DNA of 64,000 bases from Blepharisma stoltei (GCA_914767885.1 CAJZBQ010000004.1:1031001-1095000), one strand, 5' to 3'. Numbered from the stretch's first letter, positions 43,492 through 55,208 are shown. A program made the numbers and translations. The notes: generated by a model from the letters alone, not told the origin.

Positions 43492-46400
43492 ATGTCGGCA
43501 TCATATGATATATCAATAATTACCCAAATATTGCAAATTCCTTCCTGGCATCGTAGTGAAGAAGACATTGCCTATCTTATGGCTCTTACATCGAAAATAG
43601 ACTTTTTCAAAAAAATAACTGAAGAACAAAAATCACCTGAAATTCATAAAGCTTGCTGCCAAATAATGACGTTTGAAGAGCATAACCCAGGAGATATAAT
43701 AGTAAATTTTGGCGAAAACGGATATAATTTTTACATTGCTCTTAAAGGGTCGGCATCAGTAAATATTCCTACAAAGAAAAAGGTCACAATAAACATCAGC
43801 GATGCAGAGGCAGATAAGCTTAAAAAACTGTTTTTGACGATTAATCTCGAAGAAGACGATGTGTCTGAAATAAAGGTCGATCCAAAAAAGAGAAAAAGAA
43901 GATGCGGCCAATTTTTCAATGCGGTCGATCTTGTTTCCCTAAATACTGCTATGAAAGATAAGAAAAATGAAGGCAATGATAATCAGCAGCCAACTGATTT
44001 TGGAAAAATAGTAGATTTATTTAAAGAGAAAATTGATGAAGAAAAATCAGTAATTCTGGATTTTTTGTCTAAACAAAGCCCAGAAGCAAGGGTTGTAGAA
44101 TTAGAAACTGAGGAGTTAACTAAAGTCTCTATGATAAATGAAGGGGAATCCTTTGGGGAATTGTCTTTAATAAGTAACAAGCCCAGGGCTGCTACAATTG
44201 TAGCAGAAGGAAAAATGATTTTGGGTGTTATATCAAAGCCAAATTTTCAGAAAATCCTTGGAAAACTTGCAGAAAAAAAGCTAAATCAAAAGATTGAATT
44301 TCTTCAAGATCTGCCAAAATTATTAAAACGATATGATCTGGCATAGCCTTTAGTGATCAGGACCTAGATGAAGTTCTCTGGTGTTTTTTAGTCCAGGAGT
44401 TGACCCTCTTTTTGTGGTAAAAAGATGCATATCGGTGCAATGATCTTCAGCACCCTTGGAGCATTAAAGAGCCTTTGATACAGCTAAGAGAGGCCATAAA
44501 GGAGGCAAAGCCAGTTTTCTCAAACTCCAAGTCGTTCGGAGACTGAGAGGATCTTTTGTCGTTTGGTAGGACCCAGAACATATTCAAGGGTGATCTCGCC
44601 GAGAGACCTCATGCATCACCAATTTTTGGGTGGCGTTAGGAGTAAAAGGGCAGATGCTTGGATGGCGCTTAGCGTCAACGCGAAGTAATTCGAGAGGCGG
44701 CAAGAGGCTGAAATAATTCCTGATAACCCACAAGAATTTTATCTAATCTAATCAAGCTCTACCAATGTTTTCGAATTGAAGCAAAATATCTTTATATAAA
44801 TTAGGACCTTATTTTACAACTATTTTATATAAGAAGCATCAATTTGTATATAAAGAAGGTGAGCCTGCCAACACTGTATATTTTGTAAAATCTGGAGAAT
44901 TCAAGGTAAAAATAAATTAGATTACAAAAATCCATAGTGAGCTGAAAGGAGTTGTTGATACCTCATCTCTTGACACTCACTCCCACCCCTTTAATTGGAA
45001 CTAAAAATTTTGTTCCAATTTAAAGGGGGGTTAATTTTTTTGTTTTTAAAAAAAAATATCAATATAAATGTTTTTATAAAATATATAAAGATTAAAAAAA
45101 CAAAAATTTCAAAGACTTATCGAATTAGATCAATAAATTTGTTTAATAAAATGCTATTTACTCTTTATCCTTTAAATCAAAGCAAGATATAACTAAATTT
45201 TCATTATTAGTTAATACGCCACTATTAATTGGTATCAAAATTATTTACACAAAAATTATTATTTTTATTGATAAAAAAAAAAATTTTAGAAAATTTATCG
45301 ATCAAAGTGCTAATTTTATTTAAATAAGATACTATTTATACTCTATTCTTTAAAATAAACAAGAACTAAGTAAATTTCGAAATTTTATAAAGAATTCCTA
45401 TTGAATTTATATCAAAACTATCCAAATAAAAAATATCATCTTTATCAAAAATAACAAAAATTTTTCAAAAAAATTTTTAAAAAAAAAATTTAATTTTTTT
45501 TTTAAAAATTTAGCAATTAAGGATAATAAATTTATTTAAATAAGATTCTCTTTATACTTTTTTCTTTAAAAAAGAGCAAGATATAACTAAATTTTTAATT
45601 TTAGTTAAGAAGAAACATTTAACTTATATCAAAACTTTTTAGATAAAATTTATCTATAATTTTTTATTATATAAAATTAAATTTTGTTCCAATTTAAAGG
45701 GGGGTTAATTTACCAAAAAAGTGGAAATTTTACCTATATTTTGTTCCAATTTAAAAGGGGGGGAGTCAGACAAGTCGACTAAGCAGCAATGGAGCTGTTC
45801 TGAGACTAGGAAATATGAGGAAAAAAAGCATCCAAAAGCAATTGCAATTAGTAATCAAAGGAAAAAATGAAATGATAGGAATGGAAGAAGTATTGGAAAA
45901 TTTTGATAAAAGGATTCACTCTTGTCAATGCAATTCTGACGAAGGCGAAGTATTTTGCATAAGCAGAGATGTAATTATCATTTAGAATTTGACTATTGGA
46001 ATCACCTATCCTGATATATTTTGATTATCCTTATGGATTGCTCAAGTCTTTAAATTCCATTTGCCAAGCAGAGAGGTTTCTTAGTCAGCTCCAAATAGCA
46101 AGTAACCTCTCAGATTGAGAGCTGATTTGTCAACTTGAGATGAATAAGAAAACTCTCCATTGGCGAGTAAAGTTTAAAGGTTTTAATGATCCATAAGGAT
46201 GATTAAGCTATACATGAGCTCAAATAAGAGATAAGCATAATGCAAATAATGCATTTTTCAAGCATAGAGTTATCCAATTAACAAAAATTGAAGAGGCAAA
46301 AAAAACATTAGATTTAACATCATTAAGTAAATTACCTATTGAGCACTTGGAAAAAGAAGAAAATGAAAAATTATCAGAATCAATTCTTAATGAACAAGAA

Positions 46401-46862
46401 AAATCTTCAAAGGAGACTAGATATAGCGCTCCAGATAAACAATTTAAACAATCTTCGCGACTAATGACTCCAAAGCATAGAAGATTTAGATCCTCTCCAG
46501 GGCCAGGCCCAGAAAAAGTAAAAACAAGAGATTCTCATGTCCTCGAAGAAGACAGATCAATAAATTTCTATAATAGAAAAATTGATACAGGGATTTTAAA
46601 TCTTGATAGCCCTAAAGAACCTCAAAATTTTACTAGTGTTTTTAAAAGAAGTACTGAGATAAGCCCATATAAAACAATGATTAATAGAAGAATGGCTCCA
46701 CCTAATTTCGTTAGAAATTATAAACCACGAGCTTCTTTAAATAGGAAAGCTGATAATGTAGCAGAAAAACTTGCTACAAAGTTTAAAGATAATTTAAACC
46801 AAAGCTTCAGAAAATATTCAGAAGATACCTACAAAAGGGAAGATTATAGTTATATGTTTTAA
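43492..46862 (+). CDS. Dual cNMP-binding-domain protein, copy C
   Basis: 635 residues after processing. Exon 1 is 826+140 = 966 nt once a GC-rich insertion is removed; exon 2 is 56+205 = 261 nt once a family B IES is removed; introns are 44906-44920 and 45971-45985. cNBD1 is intact up to the cassette GESFGELSLISNKPRAAT; the cNBD1 insert is SEIKVDPKKRKRRCGQF. A 196-bp TA-bounded IES interrupts YPD/TWAQIRD. The Pro/Ser tail is shorter (SSPGPGPEKVK) and ends DYSYMF. Role as for copy A. Confidence 0.83.
44318..44765. mobile_element. GC-rich insertion with imperfect 14-bp duplication in copy C
   Basis: TCAAGATCTGCCAA (44304-44317) and TCAAGCTCTACCAA (44752-44765). Removal gives LPMFSNWSK and an exon of 966 nt. 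Two mismatches between the duplicates suggest an older insertion. Confidence 0.78.
44977..45765. mobile_element. IES, long family B, TCA-bounded, in copy C
   Basis: TCA CTCCCACCCCTTTAATTG left; AAAAGGGGGGGAG TCA right; 789 bp. Left end is a closed palindrome; right end carries two direct copies of the terminal motif about 50 bp apart. Keeping one TCA gives SLDTQTSRLSSN, as in paralogue B (SQTSRLSS) and E (DTQSSRLTSN). Confidence 0.9.
46017..46212. mobile_element. TA-bounded IES (196 bp) in copy C
   Basis: Inverted ends ATCATCCTTATGGAT and TTATCCTTATGGAT lie just inside TATA. Excision restores YPDTWAQIRDKHN, identical to the paralogues. Confidence 0.85.
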
Positions 46863-46886
46863 ATTCCTAATTCTTGATTAGAAATA

Positions 46887-47683
46887 AAATTGTGACACTG
46901 ACGGAAATGGCCTCAGAGGCAACTCCCTATGGAGCAGGAATGACCCATCCTGATGAAGCTGAAAGCAGGGCCTCGGACCCTTTTGAAGTAAACCTTCAGA
47001 CTTGGGGATGCTTTGACGAAGAAGGAAGTTTTGCCACCCCAAAAATTTTCCTGTCCTACCAGATGGGTTATAAAGGTTTTACTTACTCCCCCCCCCTCCG
47101 TGAGTGAACAAAACCATTAGAAAAATCGCTATTTTTTGCCCAAAAACCCACCCTCCGTGAGTGAACAAAAATTTTTTTAATAGAAAAATTTTTATGGAAA
47201 AAAATTTTGATATATAAATGATAATTATTATAATGAAATCTAGAGCTAATTCTGTTTAATTTCAAACGAATTGCTTTTTAAAACATAAATTTTATATAAT
47301 TAAAATTAATATTTGCTTTCCAATTTTTTGCGAATTAGATTTTTTTTTTTAATTTCGAAAAAAAATATTTTTATAAAATTTATATATAAATAAATTTTTT
47401 AAAAAAAAAAATTAACCCCCCTCCATGAGTGAACAAAATTTTTTGTTCACTCACGGAGGGGGGGGAGTTACCAAATGGTCTCTTGCCAGGACTATCGGGG
47501 CACTCTGCGGGTGACGGCTCTGCCCGAGGGAGCTAATCCCTTGGATAGGTGGTTCAGGTTAGAAATTCCTCTTTTGTCTCTTGGAGCGAGGGAGGCGGCT
47601 ATTTTGGAGTATAGAGGCGAAGGATAGTGGTTTGCCCACTTATGTTCAGTTTAATCGTTTAATTTAATTCTTAATTGGAAATA
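46887..47683. mobile_element. GC-rich insertion with 17-bp duplication after copy C, itself split by a MITE
   Basis: ATTCTTGATTAGAAATA (46870-46886) and ATTCTTAATTGGAAATA (47667-47683) flank it. The GC-rich part is interrupted by the family A element 47083-47467, so the GC-rich segment came first. No supported gene. Confidence 0.7.
47083..47467. mobile_element. MITE family A (385 bp), TTA-bounded, nested
   Basis: TTA CTCCCCCCCCTCCGTG left, GGAGGGGGGGGAG TTA right. Nearly identical in layout and length to 25832 and 55666, so relatively recent. Confidence 0.87.
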
Positions 47684-47689
47684 TGATTT

Positions 47690-47860
47690 CAATATTAATC
47701 TTTAATCTATTTCCTTAATACTTAAACATCTTATTTTCTATCACCTCTTTTCCTGATTTATACTTTTATCATCAACTTTAAGCAATTTCTTGAGTCACTT
47801 GATAATGGGCTTGCTGAAAATCTGACTATGGAAGACAAATCTACGGTTATCGAACTATAT
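47690..47860 (-). pseudogene. Second decayed fragment of the OSBP 3' end
   Basis: CTTAATACTTAAACATCTTA and TTTTCTATCACCTCTTTTCC track the end of the intact gene at 61,425-61,480 (CTTAATACTTCAACCCTCTT, TTTTCTATCATCTCTTTGCC). Shorter and more decayed than the one at 42200. The rest of the spacer to 48,283 is featureless AT-rich DNA. Confidence 0.6.
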
Positions 47861-48283
47861 TTTTAATGCCAGCCTTTATTTATTGAGCTCATTATAGGCT
47901 GAGCTGTATAAATCTTTTAAGGAGTTAATTTTAAATTTTTAATAATTGTTGAAAATAATGGCAATTTTGAAAAATATTTCTTTTGGAAGTATTTTAAATA
48001 TAGTAGCATTGCCTACTAGTTCATTTATAGCTTTATAATAAAAATAGATTTATATTTTCTGCTAATTTCTATATGAATTCGACATAGATAAGAATAATAT
48101 ATTTTGACAAGAAAATTAGAATATTTTAAGCTTAAAGCTTTATATAAGTTGAATCGATCATATAATTATCTTCTTTGCTCTATAAAATAGAAGATTGTGG
48201 TGCCACTACTCCCTATTTAATAAGTTAAAAGCAACCTAATTTTACTCATTTTCATTTTTATACTATAACTTGACTCTAAAATG

Positions 48284-48320
48284 AAATAATCAACAGCACA
48301 TCTTAGCACAATTTATCAAA
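48284..48320 (+). promoter_or_regulatory. Conserved upstream block of copy D
   Basis: AAATAATCAACAGCACATCT then TAGCACAATTTATCAAA, about 90 bp before the ATG. Confidence 0.5.
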
Positions 48321-48398
48321 AAATTCTTATCTCACTATCATTTTTTGATAATAACATAGCTTATAATGTAATTCTATATTAATAAATACTATTAATTC

Positions 48399-51300
48399 AT
48401 GTCAACGTCATATGATATATCAAGAATAACCCAAATACTTCAAATTCCTTCTAGGCTTCGTAATAACGAAGATATTGCCTATCTTATGTCTCTTACTTCG
48501 CAAATAGACTTTTTTAAAAAAATAACTGAAGAAGAAAAATCATCTGAAATTCATAAAGCTTGCTGTCAAGTAATGAAAGTTGAGGAGCGTAATTCTGGAG
48601 ATGTTATAGTAAATTTTGGTGAAAAAGGCTATAATTTTTACATTGTCCTTAGTGGGTCAGCCTCAGTAAATATTCCTACAAAGAAAAAGGTCAAAATAAC
48701 ACTAAACTCCCCCCCTCTGTGAGTGAACAAAGAAATTTTGTTCACTCAAGGAGGGGGGTTAATTTTTTTTTTAAAAAAATTTATATATAAATTTTATAAA
48801 AAATATTTTTTTTCGAATTTTAAAAAAATCTAATTCGCAAAAATTGGAAAGCAAATATTAATTTAATTTATAAAATTTATGTTTTAAAAAGCAATTTGTT
48901 TAAAATTAAACAGAATTAGCTCTAGATTTCATTATACTAATTATCATTTATATATCAAATTTTTTTTCCATAAAAAATTTTTGTTCACTCACGGAGAGGT
49001 GGGTTTTTGGGCAAAAAATAGCGATTTTTCTAATGGTTTTGTTCACTCACGGAGGGGGGGGAGTGAGTGACGCAGAGAGATATAAACTTAAAAATATTTT
49101 TTTGACGCTTGATCTTGAGGAAGATGATGTATCTGAGATAAGTTTTGACTCAAAAAATAAGAAAAGAAGAGAGGCAAAAATTCTTAATAAGGTTGATCTT
49201 ATTTCACTTACTACTGCCATTCAGGAAAAGAAAAATGAAGACAGTGATAATCAGCAGATAAATGAATTTTGCAAAATAAATGATTTATTCCAAGACAAAC
49301 TTGATGAGAGAGAGATTAAGTTAGAGAGGGTTAAAAGGGGTTTATTTCAGCACTTGATTCAGTTGAGCTTCAGCTTCACGCTCGTGTGGCGATAGCCACA
49401 AAACCACCTAAAGCTCTTTTCTGTCGATATCTTTCGGGGTAACTTAACCTGCTTGGACAAAACACTGCAGCAAAGGACTCTCTTAACCCCTGGAAGTGCT
49501 CAGGATATGAGGGAAGTGTCTGATACCGCCTTCTGGAATTCCCTCTGCCACTTGCAGGTAGCATAATGCTCCTCCAGAACTGCTCGATTGGTGTTGCGCC
49601 GCCCATCAGTCTTCTTGTCTGTGTATAAAGGGAGACCCAGTTAGCTCAGACCCGAACCTACCCCGGAATTCAACCAACTGCGACCCGTGGCCTTCTTGCC
49701 AATTTTTTATTTTTCTTTCAAAAATTTTGAGATCATCCTTTCTCTACTAAGCATGCCATGATGGCAATTTTAAAAACTTGATGAAGAAAAGAAAATAATT
49801 CTGGAATTTTTATCAAAACAAAACCCAGAAGCAAAAGTTGTAGAAATAGAAACTGAAGCGTTAGCCAAAGTTTCTATAATAAAAGAAGGCGAATCCTTTG
49901 GAGAATTGTCTTTAATAACTAATAAACCTAGAGCTGCGACAATTATAGTGGAAGAAAAAATAATTTTGGGAGTCCTCTCAAAGCCAAATTTTAAAAAAAT
50001 TCTTGGAAACCTCGCAGAAAAAAAGCTTACTGAGAAAATTGACTTTCTTCAAGCCTTGCCAATGTTTTCTAATTGAAGCAAAATTGCTTTGTATAAATTA
50101 GGACCTTATTTTTCGAGAGTTATATTTAAGAAGAATCAGTTCGTTTATAAAGAAGGTGATCCAGCGAACACAGTATATTTTGTAAAATCAGGAGAATTTA
50201 AGGTAAAAACAAATTAGATTACAAAAATCCATAGTGAGCTGAAAGGAGTTGTTGATACCTCATCGCTTGAGATTAAAAATAACGGAAGAAGCAACAATGG
50301 CGCTGTTCTTAGATTAGTAAATATGAGGAAAAAAAGCATCCAAAAACAATTACAATTAGTGATCAAAGGAAAAAATGAAATGATAGGAATGGAAGAAGTA
50401 TTGGAAAATTTTGATAAAAGGATCCACTCTTGTCAATGCATATCTGATGAAAGCGAGGTATTTTGCATAAGCAGAGATGTAATTATCATTTAGAATTTGA
50501 CAATTGGAATAACTTATCCTGAAACATGAGCCCAAATAAGAGATAAACACAATGTAAATTATGCATTTTTCAAGCATAGAGTTATCCAATTAACAAAAAT
50601 TGAGGAGGCAAAAAAATCTTTAGATTTAAAATCATGAAATAAACTGCCTATTAATTATTTGGGAAAAAAAGAAACTGAAAAATTAGAAGAGCCATATCCA
50701 AATATGCAGAAAAAATCTGTAAAGGAAGCTAGGTTTAGCTCTCCTGATAAAGAGTATAAGCAGTCATCATGGTTTACAACTCCAGAGCATAAAAGAATTA
50801 AATCTTCTCCAAGCCCATGCCAATATACCAACCCAAAAAGAGTAAAAACTGAAGAGTCTCCTGTCTTCAAAGAAGACAGGTCATTAATTTTCTATAATAG
50901 AAAAATTGATACTAGGACTTCAAATACTGACAGTCCTAAAAGACCTCAGAGTTTTACAACTGTTTTAAAAAAAAGCACTGAGACAAGCCCTTATAATAAG
51001 ATCGCTCATAGAAGAGTAGCTCCGCCTAATTTCCTGAGAAATCATAAACCAAGAGCTAATTCTATAACTCCCCCCTCCGTGAGTGAATGTTCAAGCATAG
51101 GTCGCAACCCCCACCCCCCACCCCCCCCTAAAAGTGGTACCCCCCACCCCCCTAAAAATGGCAACCCCGCCCCCCCTAAAAAATGGCCCCCCCCCCCCCC
51201 CTAAAAAATGGCACCCCCACCCCCCCTAAAAAATGGCACCCCCACCCCCCCTAAAAAAATGGCACCCCCACCCCCCCTTAATATAGCATAAATATATGAC

Positions 51301-52258
51301 AAATGCCAATTTAGAGCAGACGTAATAAATAAATTATTATTTTAAATAGTCAAAATTACTGATTTATACAATATCCACATAGCGTAGCACAATCGATTAA
51401 GGAGTAGGTGGAATGAGGTGAGGATTTCCTATAACTACTAAGCACACCACATACAAAATTTGTTAGCGAACATAATAATGATCTTTGGTATTAATTAGCA
51501 ATATATCCTGCATATATTTTATGAACTTTGTGAAACAATGGCTAAAAGTCGAATTAGAGATCCAAAAGTAAAATTGACAATAGCAAATACTATTTTTTAT
51601 TACCACTATTGAATCCTGTTACCAATTCAGTCCTGCAATCCTTGTACAATTAGCTTTAATGTATGAATCAATAAATTTAATGCAAGTTATTGTGTTGTGC
51701 TTGACTCATTTAATAATTAATGCCATTATCTATATCTTTGGCATTATATTTATAAATATAAAAAGCAAATTTAATATATTTTCTAATTAATTGCTAATTA
51801 ATTTAAATTTATTAATTAATCATAAATATAAAGTAATTTGTGGACTTAATTTATCAATATAGTGTTTTAATTGGGTTATATTTAATTTATTTTGCTTATT
51901 TCCTATCAATTACTTCTATAGAATAAACCCGAGAGGGGGGGGTGGGGGTGCCATCTGTGAAAGGGGGGTGGGGGTGCCATCTGTGAAAGGGGGTGGGGGT
52001 ACCATTTTTAGGGGGGTGGGTGGGGTTGCTACCTATGCTTGACCAAGTGAACAAAAAAATTTTGTTCACTCACGGAGGGTTTTTGGGCAAAAATAGCCAT
52101 TTTTCTAATGGTTTTGTTCACTCACGGAGGGGGGAGTAAGAAAAGTTTATAATGCTGCAGAAAATCTTGCTGAGAAATTAAAAGAGAAAGCAAATCTAAG
52201 CTTGGGAGACTATTCAGCAGAAATGGAAAAGAGAGCATATAAGAGTTTTTTTCTTTAA
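48399..52258 (+). CDS. Dual cNMP-binding-domain protein, copy D
   Basis: 639 residues after processing. Exon 1 is 307+241+418 = 966 nt after removal of a family A IES and a GC-rich insertion; exon 3 is 693 nt, equal to copy E. Introns 50203-50217 and 50479-50493. The cassette reads GESFGELSLITNKPRAAT. cNBD2 and the tail (VKTEESPVFKEDRSLIFYNR) are conserved. A 1.07 kb composite IES interrupts the end; after it the protein finishes RKVYNAAENLAEKL and SFFL. One IES boundary (48706) has mismatched ends, so excision accuracy there is less certain than elsewhere. Confidence 0.8.
48706..49066. mobile_element. IES, family A, imperfect TAA/TGA ends, in copy D
   Basis: Left CAC TAA ACTCCCCCCC, right GGGGGGGGAG TGA GTGACG. 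An extra A separates the left triplet from CTCCCC. Joining CTAA to GTGACG gives ITLSDAERYKLK and exon 966. Reverse orientation, 361 bp. Confidence 0.8.
49308..49784. mobile_element. GC-rich insertion with 11-bp duplication in copy D
   Basis: AAACTTGATGA at 49297-49307 and 49774-49784; this duplication contains no TA. Removal of the 466-bp insert and one copy gives QDKLDEEKKIILEF and exon 966. About 130 bp match the complement of the segment at 890-1020. Confidence 0.85.
51065..52136. mobile_element. Composite IES (1072 bp), family A with nested C-rich element, TAA-bounded
   Basis: TAA CTCCCCCCTCCGTGAG left, GGAGGGGGGAG TAA right. Keeping one TAA joins RANSI to RKVYNAAENLAEK, matching RKADN of paralogues. 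The family A sequence is split by a second inverted-repeat element (about 51090-52045). Confidence 0.85.
51090..52045. repeat. Nested element with C-rich/G-rich minisatellite arms
   Basis: Ends TCAAGCATAGGTCGCAACCC and, inverted, TCAAGCATAGGTAGCAACCC. The left arm has about five units of roughly 26 bp (CCCCCCCTAAAAAATGGCAC); the right arm has the complementary G-rich units (GGGGGGTGGGGGTGCCATCT). The AT-rich centre has no gene. G-rich strand could form quadruplexes. Confidence 0.75.
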
Positions 52259-52710
52259 ATTTTAATACTTTGATGAAAAATATGTTTTCAATATTATCTA
52301 TTGCTGAATTTTTCAGCAAGCTTTTATTTATACTCCATGAGTGATTTTTGATCGTCTTGGGGTGAATATACAGCAAAATCTATGAAAAACCAATAAATAA
52401 AAATTGGATTTCTTGGTCTATTCTTATTTGGGATCTAATTTATAAGTTCTAACTACCTGAGTTTGCTATGGCTTGGGTTCATAAATTGTTTTGTGAGCTA
52501 TTTACATAAAATGATCATTCCGAAGATAGGCAAAATTGTTAGGATAAGAATATTAAATTACATCTTATAAAACCTTATTTATTGTGCAATTAACTAGATT
52601 ATATATTATTAATAATTCATGTTAAGCAAAAAAGGAGAATGTTCCCTATTTAAGAATCCATATCATTAATTTTATTATTTTCATTTTTAATCTATATTTT
52701 GACTTCAAAA

Positions 52711-52750
52711 TTAATTAATCGACAACTCAATTTAATGCAGTTTATCAAAA
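52711..52750 (+). promoter_or_regulatory. Conserved upstream block of copy E
   Basis: TTAATCGACAACTCAATTTA then ATGCAGTTTATCAAAA, about 80-110 bp before the ATG. The spacer 52259-52710 holds nothing else recognised. Confidence 0.5.
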
Positions 52751-52827
52751 ATTTCTTATCAGACTATAACTCTTGCTAGTTTTTATAGCTTAAAATGCCA
52801 TTCTATATAAATAAAATTAAAATTTAT

Positions 52828-54777
52828 ATGTCAGTATCATATGATATATCAAGAATTACTCAAATTCTGCAAATTCCTTCTAGACTTCGTAGTCAAGAGG
52901 ATATTGCCTATCTTATGGCTTTAACATCAAAAGTAGACTTTTTTAGAAAAATAACTGAAGAACAAAAATCATCTGAAATTCATAAAGCTTGCTGCCAAAT
53001 AATGACGTTTGAAGAGCGTAAAATTGGAGATACTATAGTAAATTTTGGTGATAACGGATTTAATTTTTACATTGTTCTCAAAGGGTCTGCTTCAGTTAAT
53101 ATTCCAACAAAGAAAGAGGTCAAAATAAATCTCAAAGGTGTAGAGACTGATAAACTTAAAAAGATTGTTTCGACACTTAGTGATGAAGAAGATGATATAG
53201 GTGAAATAAAATTCGACCCAAAGAAAAGAAAGCGTCGTGCTGGAAAAATTTTCAATGCGGTTGATCTTATTTCACTTAGTACTGCTATGCAAGAAAAGGA
53301 AAATGAAGAAAGTGATAATCAGCAGTTAAATGAGTTTTGCAAAATAAATGATTTATTTAAAGACAGACTTGATGAAGAAAAAGCAATAATTCTGGATTTT
53401 TTATCAAAGCAAAATCCAGAAGCAAAAGTTGTAAAAATAGAAACTGAGGAATTAACCAAAGTTGCTATCATAAATGAAGGAGAATCCTTTGGAGAATTGT
53501 CTTTGATAAGTAATAAGCCTAGGGCTGCTACACTTATTGCAGAAGAAAAAATAATTTTGGGAGTCATATCAAAGCCAAATTTTAAAAAAATTCTTGGAAA
53601 ATATGAAATAAAACGGCTAAATGAAAAAATTGACTTTCTTCAAGCTTTACCAATGTTTTCTAATTGAAGTAAAACTGCTTTATATAAATTAGGACTTTAT
53701 TTTTCAAGAGTTTTATACAAGAAGCATCAGTTCGTATATAAAGAAGGCGATCTAGCTAACACTGTTTATTTTGTAAAATCTGGAGAATTTAAGGTAAATC
53801 TAAATTAGATTACAAAAATCCATAGTGAATTGAAAGGTGTTGTTGATGTCTCATCTTTAGATACTCAATCAAGCAGGCTAACCAGTAATGGCACTGTTCT
53901 TAGATTAGAGCAAATGAGGAAAAAAGGTATCCAAAAACAATTACAATTAGTAATCAAAGGAAAAAATGAAATGATAGGAATGGAAGAGGCTATGGAAAAT
54001 TTTGATAAAAGAATTCACTCTTGCCAATGCTGATCTGATGAAGGCGAATTATTATTCATAAGTAGAGATGTAATTAAAATTTAGAATTTGAAAGTTGGAA
54101 TAACTTATCCTGATACATGAGCCCAATTAAGAGACATTCACAATGCAAATAGCACATATCTTAACCAAAGAGTTAAACAATTAATAAAAATTGAGGAGGC
54201 TAAAAAATCGTTGGACTTAAAATCATGAAGTAAATTGCCAACTACCCTTCTGAAAAGAGAAGAGACTGAAAAACTTAAAGAGATATTTCCAAATATAAAG
54301 GAAAAGCCTGCAAAGGAAGCTAGATATAGCATTCCCGATAAAGATCTAAATCACTCTCCACGATTGTCCCCAGAGCATAAAAGGTTTAGATCTTCTCCAG
54401 TTCCAAACCAATCTCCATATTCAGAAAAAGTAAAAACTAGAGAGTCGTCTGTCTTCAAAGAAGACAAATCAAAAATCTTCTATAATAGAAGAGTTGATAC
54501 TGGGATATCAAATCTTGATAGCCCCAGAAGTCCTAGTTGTTTTACTACTGACTCTAAAAAGAGCACTGAGACAACCCCATATAAAAATTCTTATCATAGA
54601 AAAGGCGCTCCACCTAGTTTCTTTATAAATTTCAAAAAGCGAGCTTCTTCTTCTAATAGAAATGGTGAAAATGTGGCCAAAAAAATTGCTGAGAAATTTA
54701 AGGATCATGCAGATAAAAGCTTGAAAGATTATTCAGCAGAAATCTATAAGAGGGCATGCAAGAGCTATTTTCTTTAA
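52828..54777 (+). CDS. Dual cNMP-binding-domain protein, copy E (no insertions)
   Basis: The reference copy: no IES is needed, only the two 15-nt introns (53794-53808, 54070-54084) and UGA as Trp. Exons are 966, 261 and 693 nt; 639 residues. The start is MSVSYDISRITQ; an upstream in-frame ATG (52795) is outside the conserved region. cNBD1 carries KGSASVNIPTKKE, an insert of about 100 residues rich in Asp/Glu and Lys/Arg (DDIGEIKFDPKKRKRRAGKI), and the cassette GESFGELSLISNKPRAAT. cNBD2 reads MFSNWSKTALYKLGLYFSRV, then GEFK-intron-ITKIHSELKG and NEMIGMEEAMENFDKRIHSC in place of a cassette. The tail is basic and Ser/Pro-rich and ends KRACKSYFL. Confidence 0.9.
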
Positions 54778-55170
54778 ATTTCTAATATTTAATAAGAATA
54801 TAGTTTCAATATTATAATTCTTTTGTAAATTTCATTTGAGCTCATATATAACTATTCTGCATCCTATTATAATTCTTCCACCTAATTATATGAAACTCTA
54901 TTTCAATTATCTAAATTGAATATTAGTGTAATGGCCAATGATATTTAAATATGATTTTCTAATAAAAAATTTAGCACATTTCGATAGAATACGATTTTAG
55001 ATATCTACCTAAGAAAATTAGGCAATATTTAATTAATACGTATTTGCTGTGTCTTGTATATTAATAATTTTTGCTCCACAAATAAGCAAAATGTGACGCC
55101 ACCACTCCCTATTAAGAATTCTCAACAATATTAATTTTATTCGCTCCATTTTAAATCTATATTTTGGCTT

Positions 55171-55208
55171 AATTACTCAACAACTTATCTGAATGCAATT
55201 TATCAAGC
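55171..55208 (+). promoter_or_regulatory. Conserved upstream block of copy F
   Basis: AATTACTCAACAACTTATCT then GAATGCAATTTATCAAG. It lies about 210 bp before the ATG, so about 130 bp extra separates it from the gene compared with copies B-E and G. Confidence 0.45.

Noticed and set aside
44995-45192. ORF of 65 codons in the long family B element
   Set aside because: Pure AT-rich low-complexity translation within an IES; not conserved in the sister element at 39129.
51068-51204. Pro-rich C-terminal extension of copy D (PHPPPPPK-like)
   Set aside because: It is the translation of the C-rich minisatellite in a nested element; the paralogues show the true C-terminus after excision.
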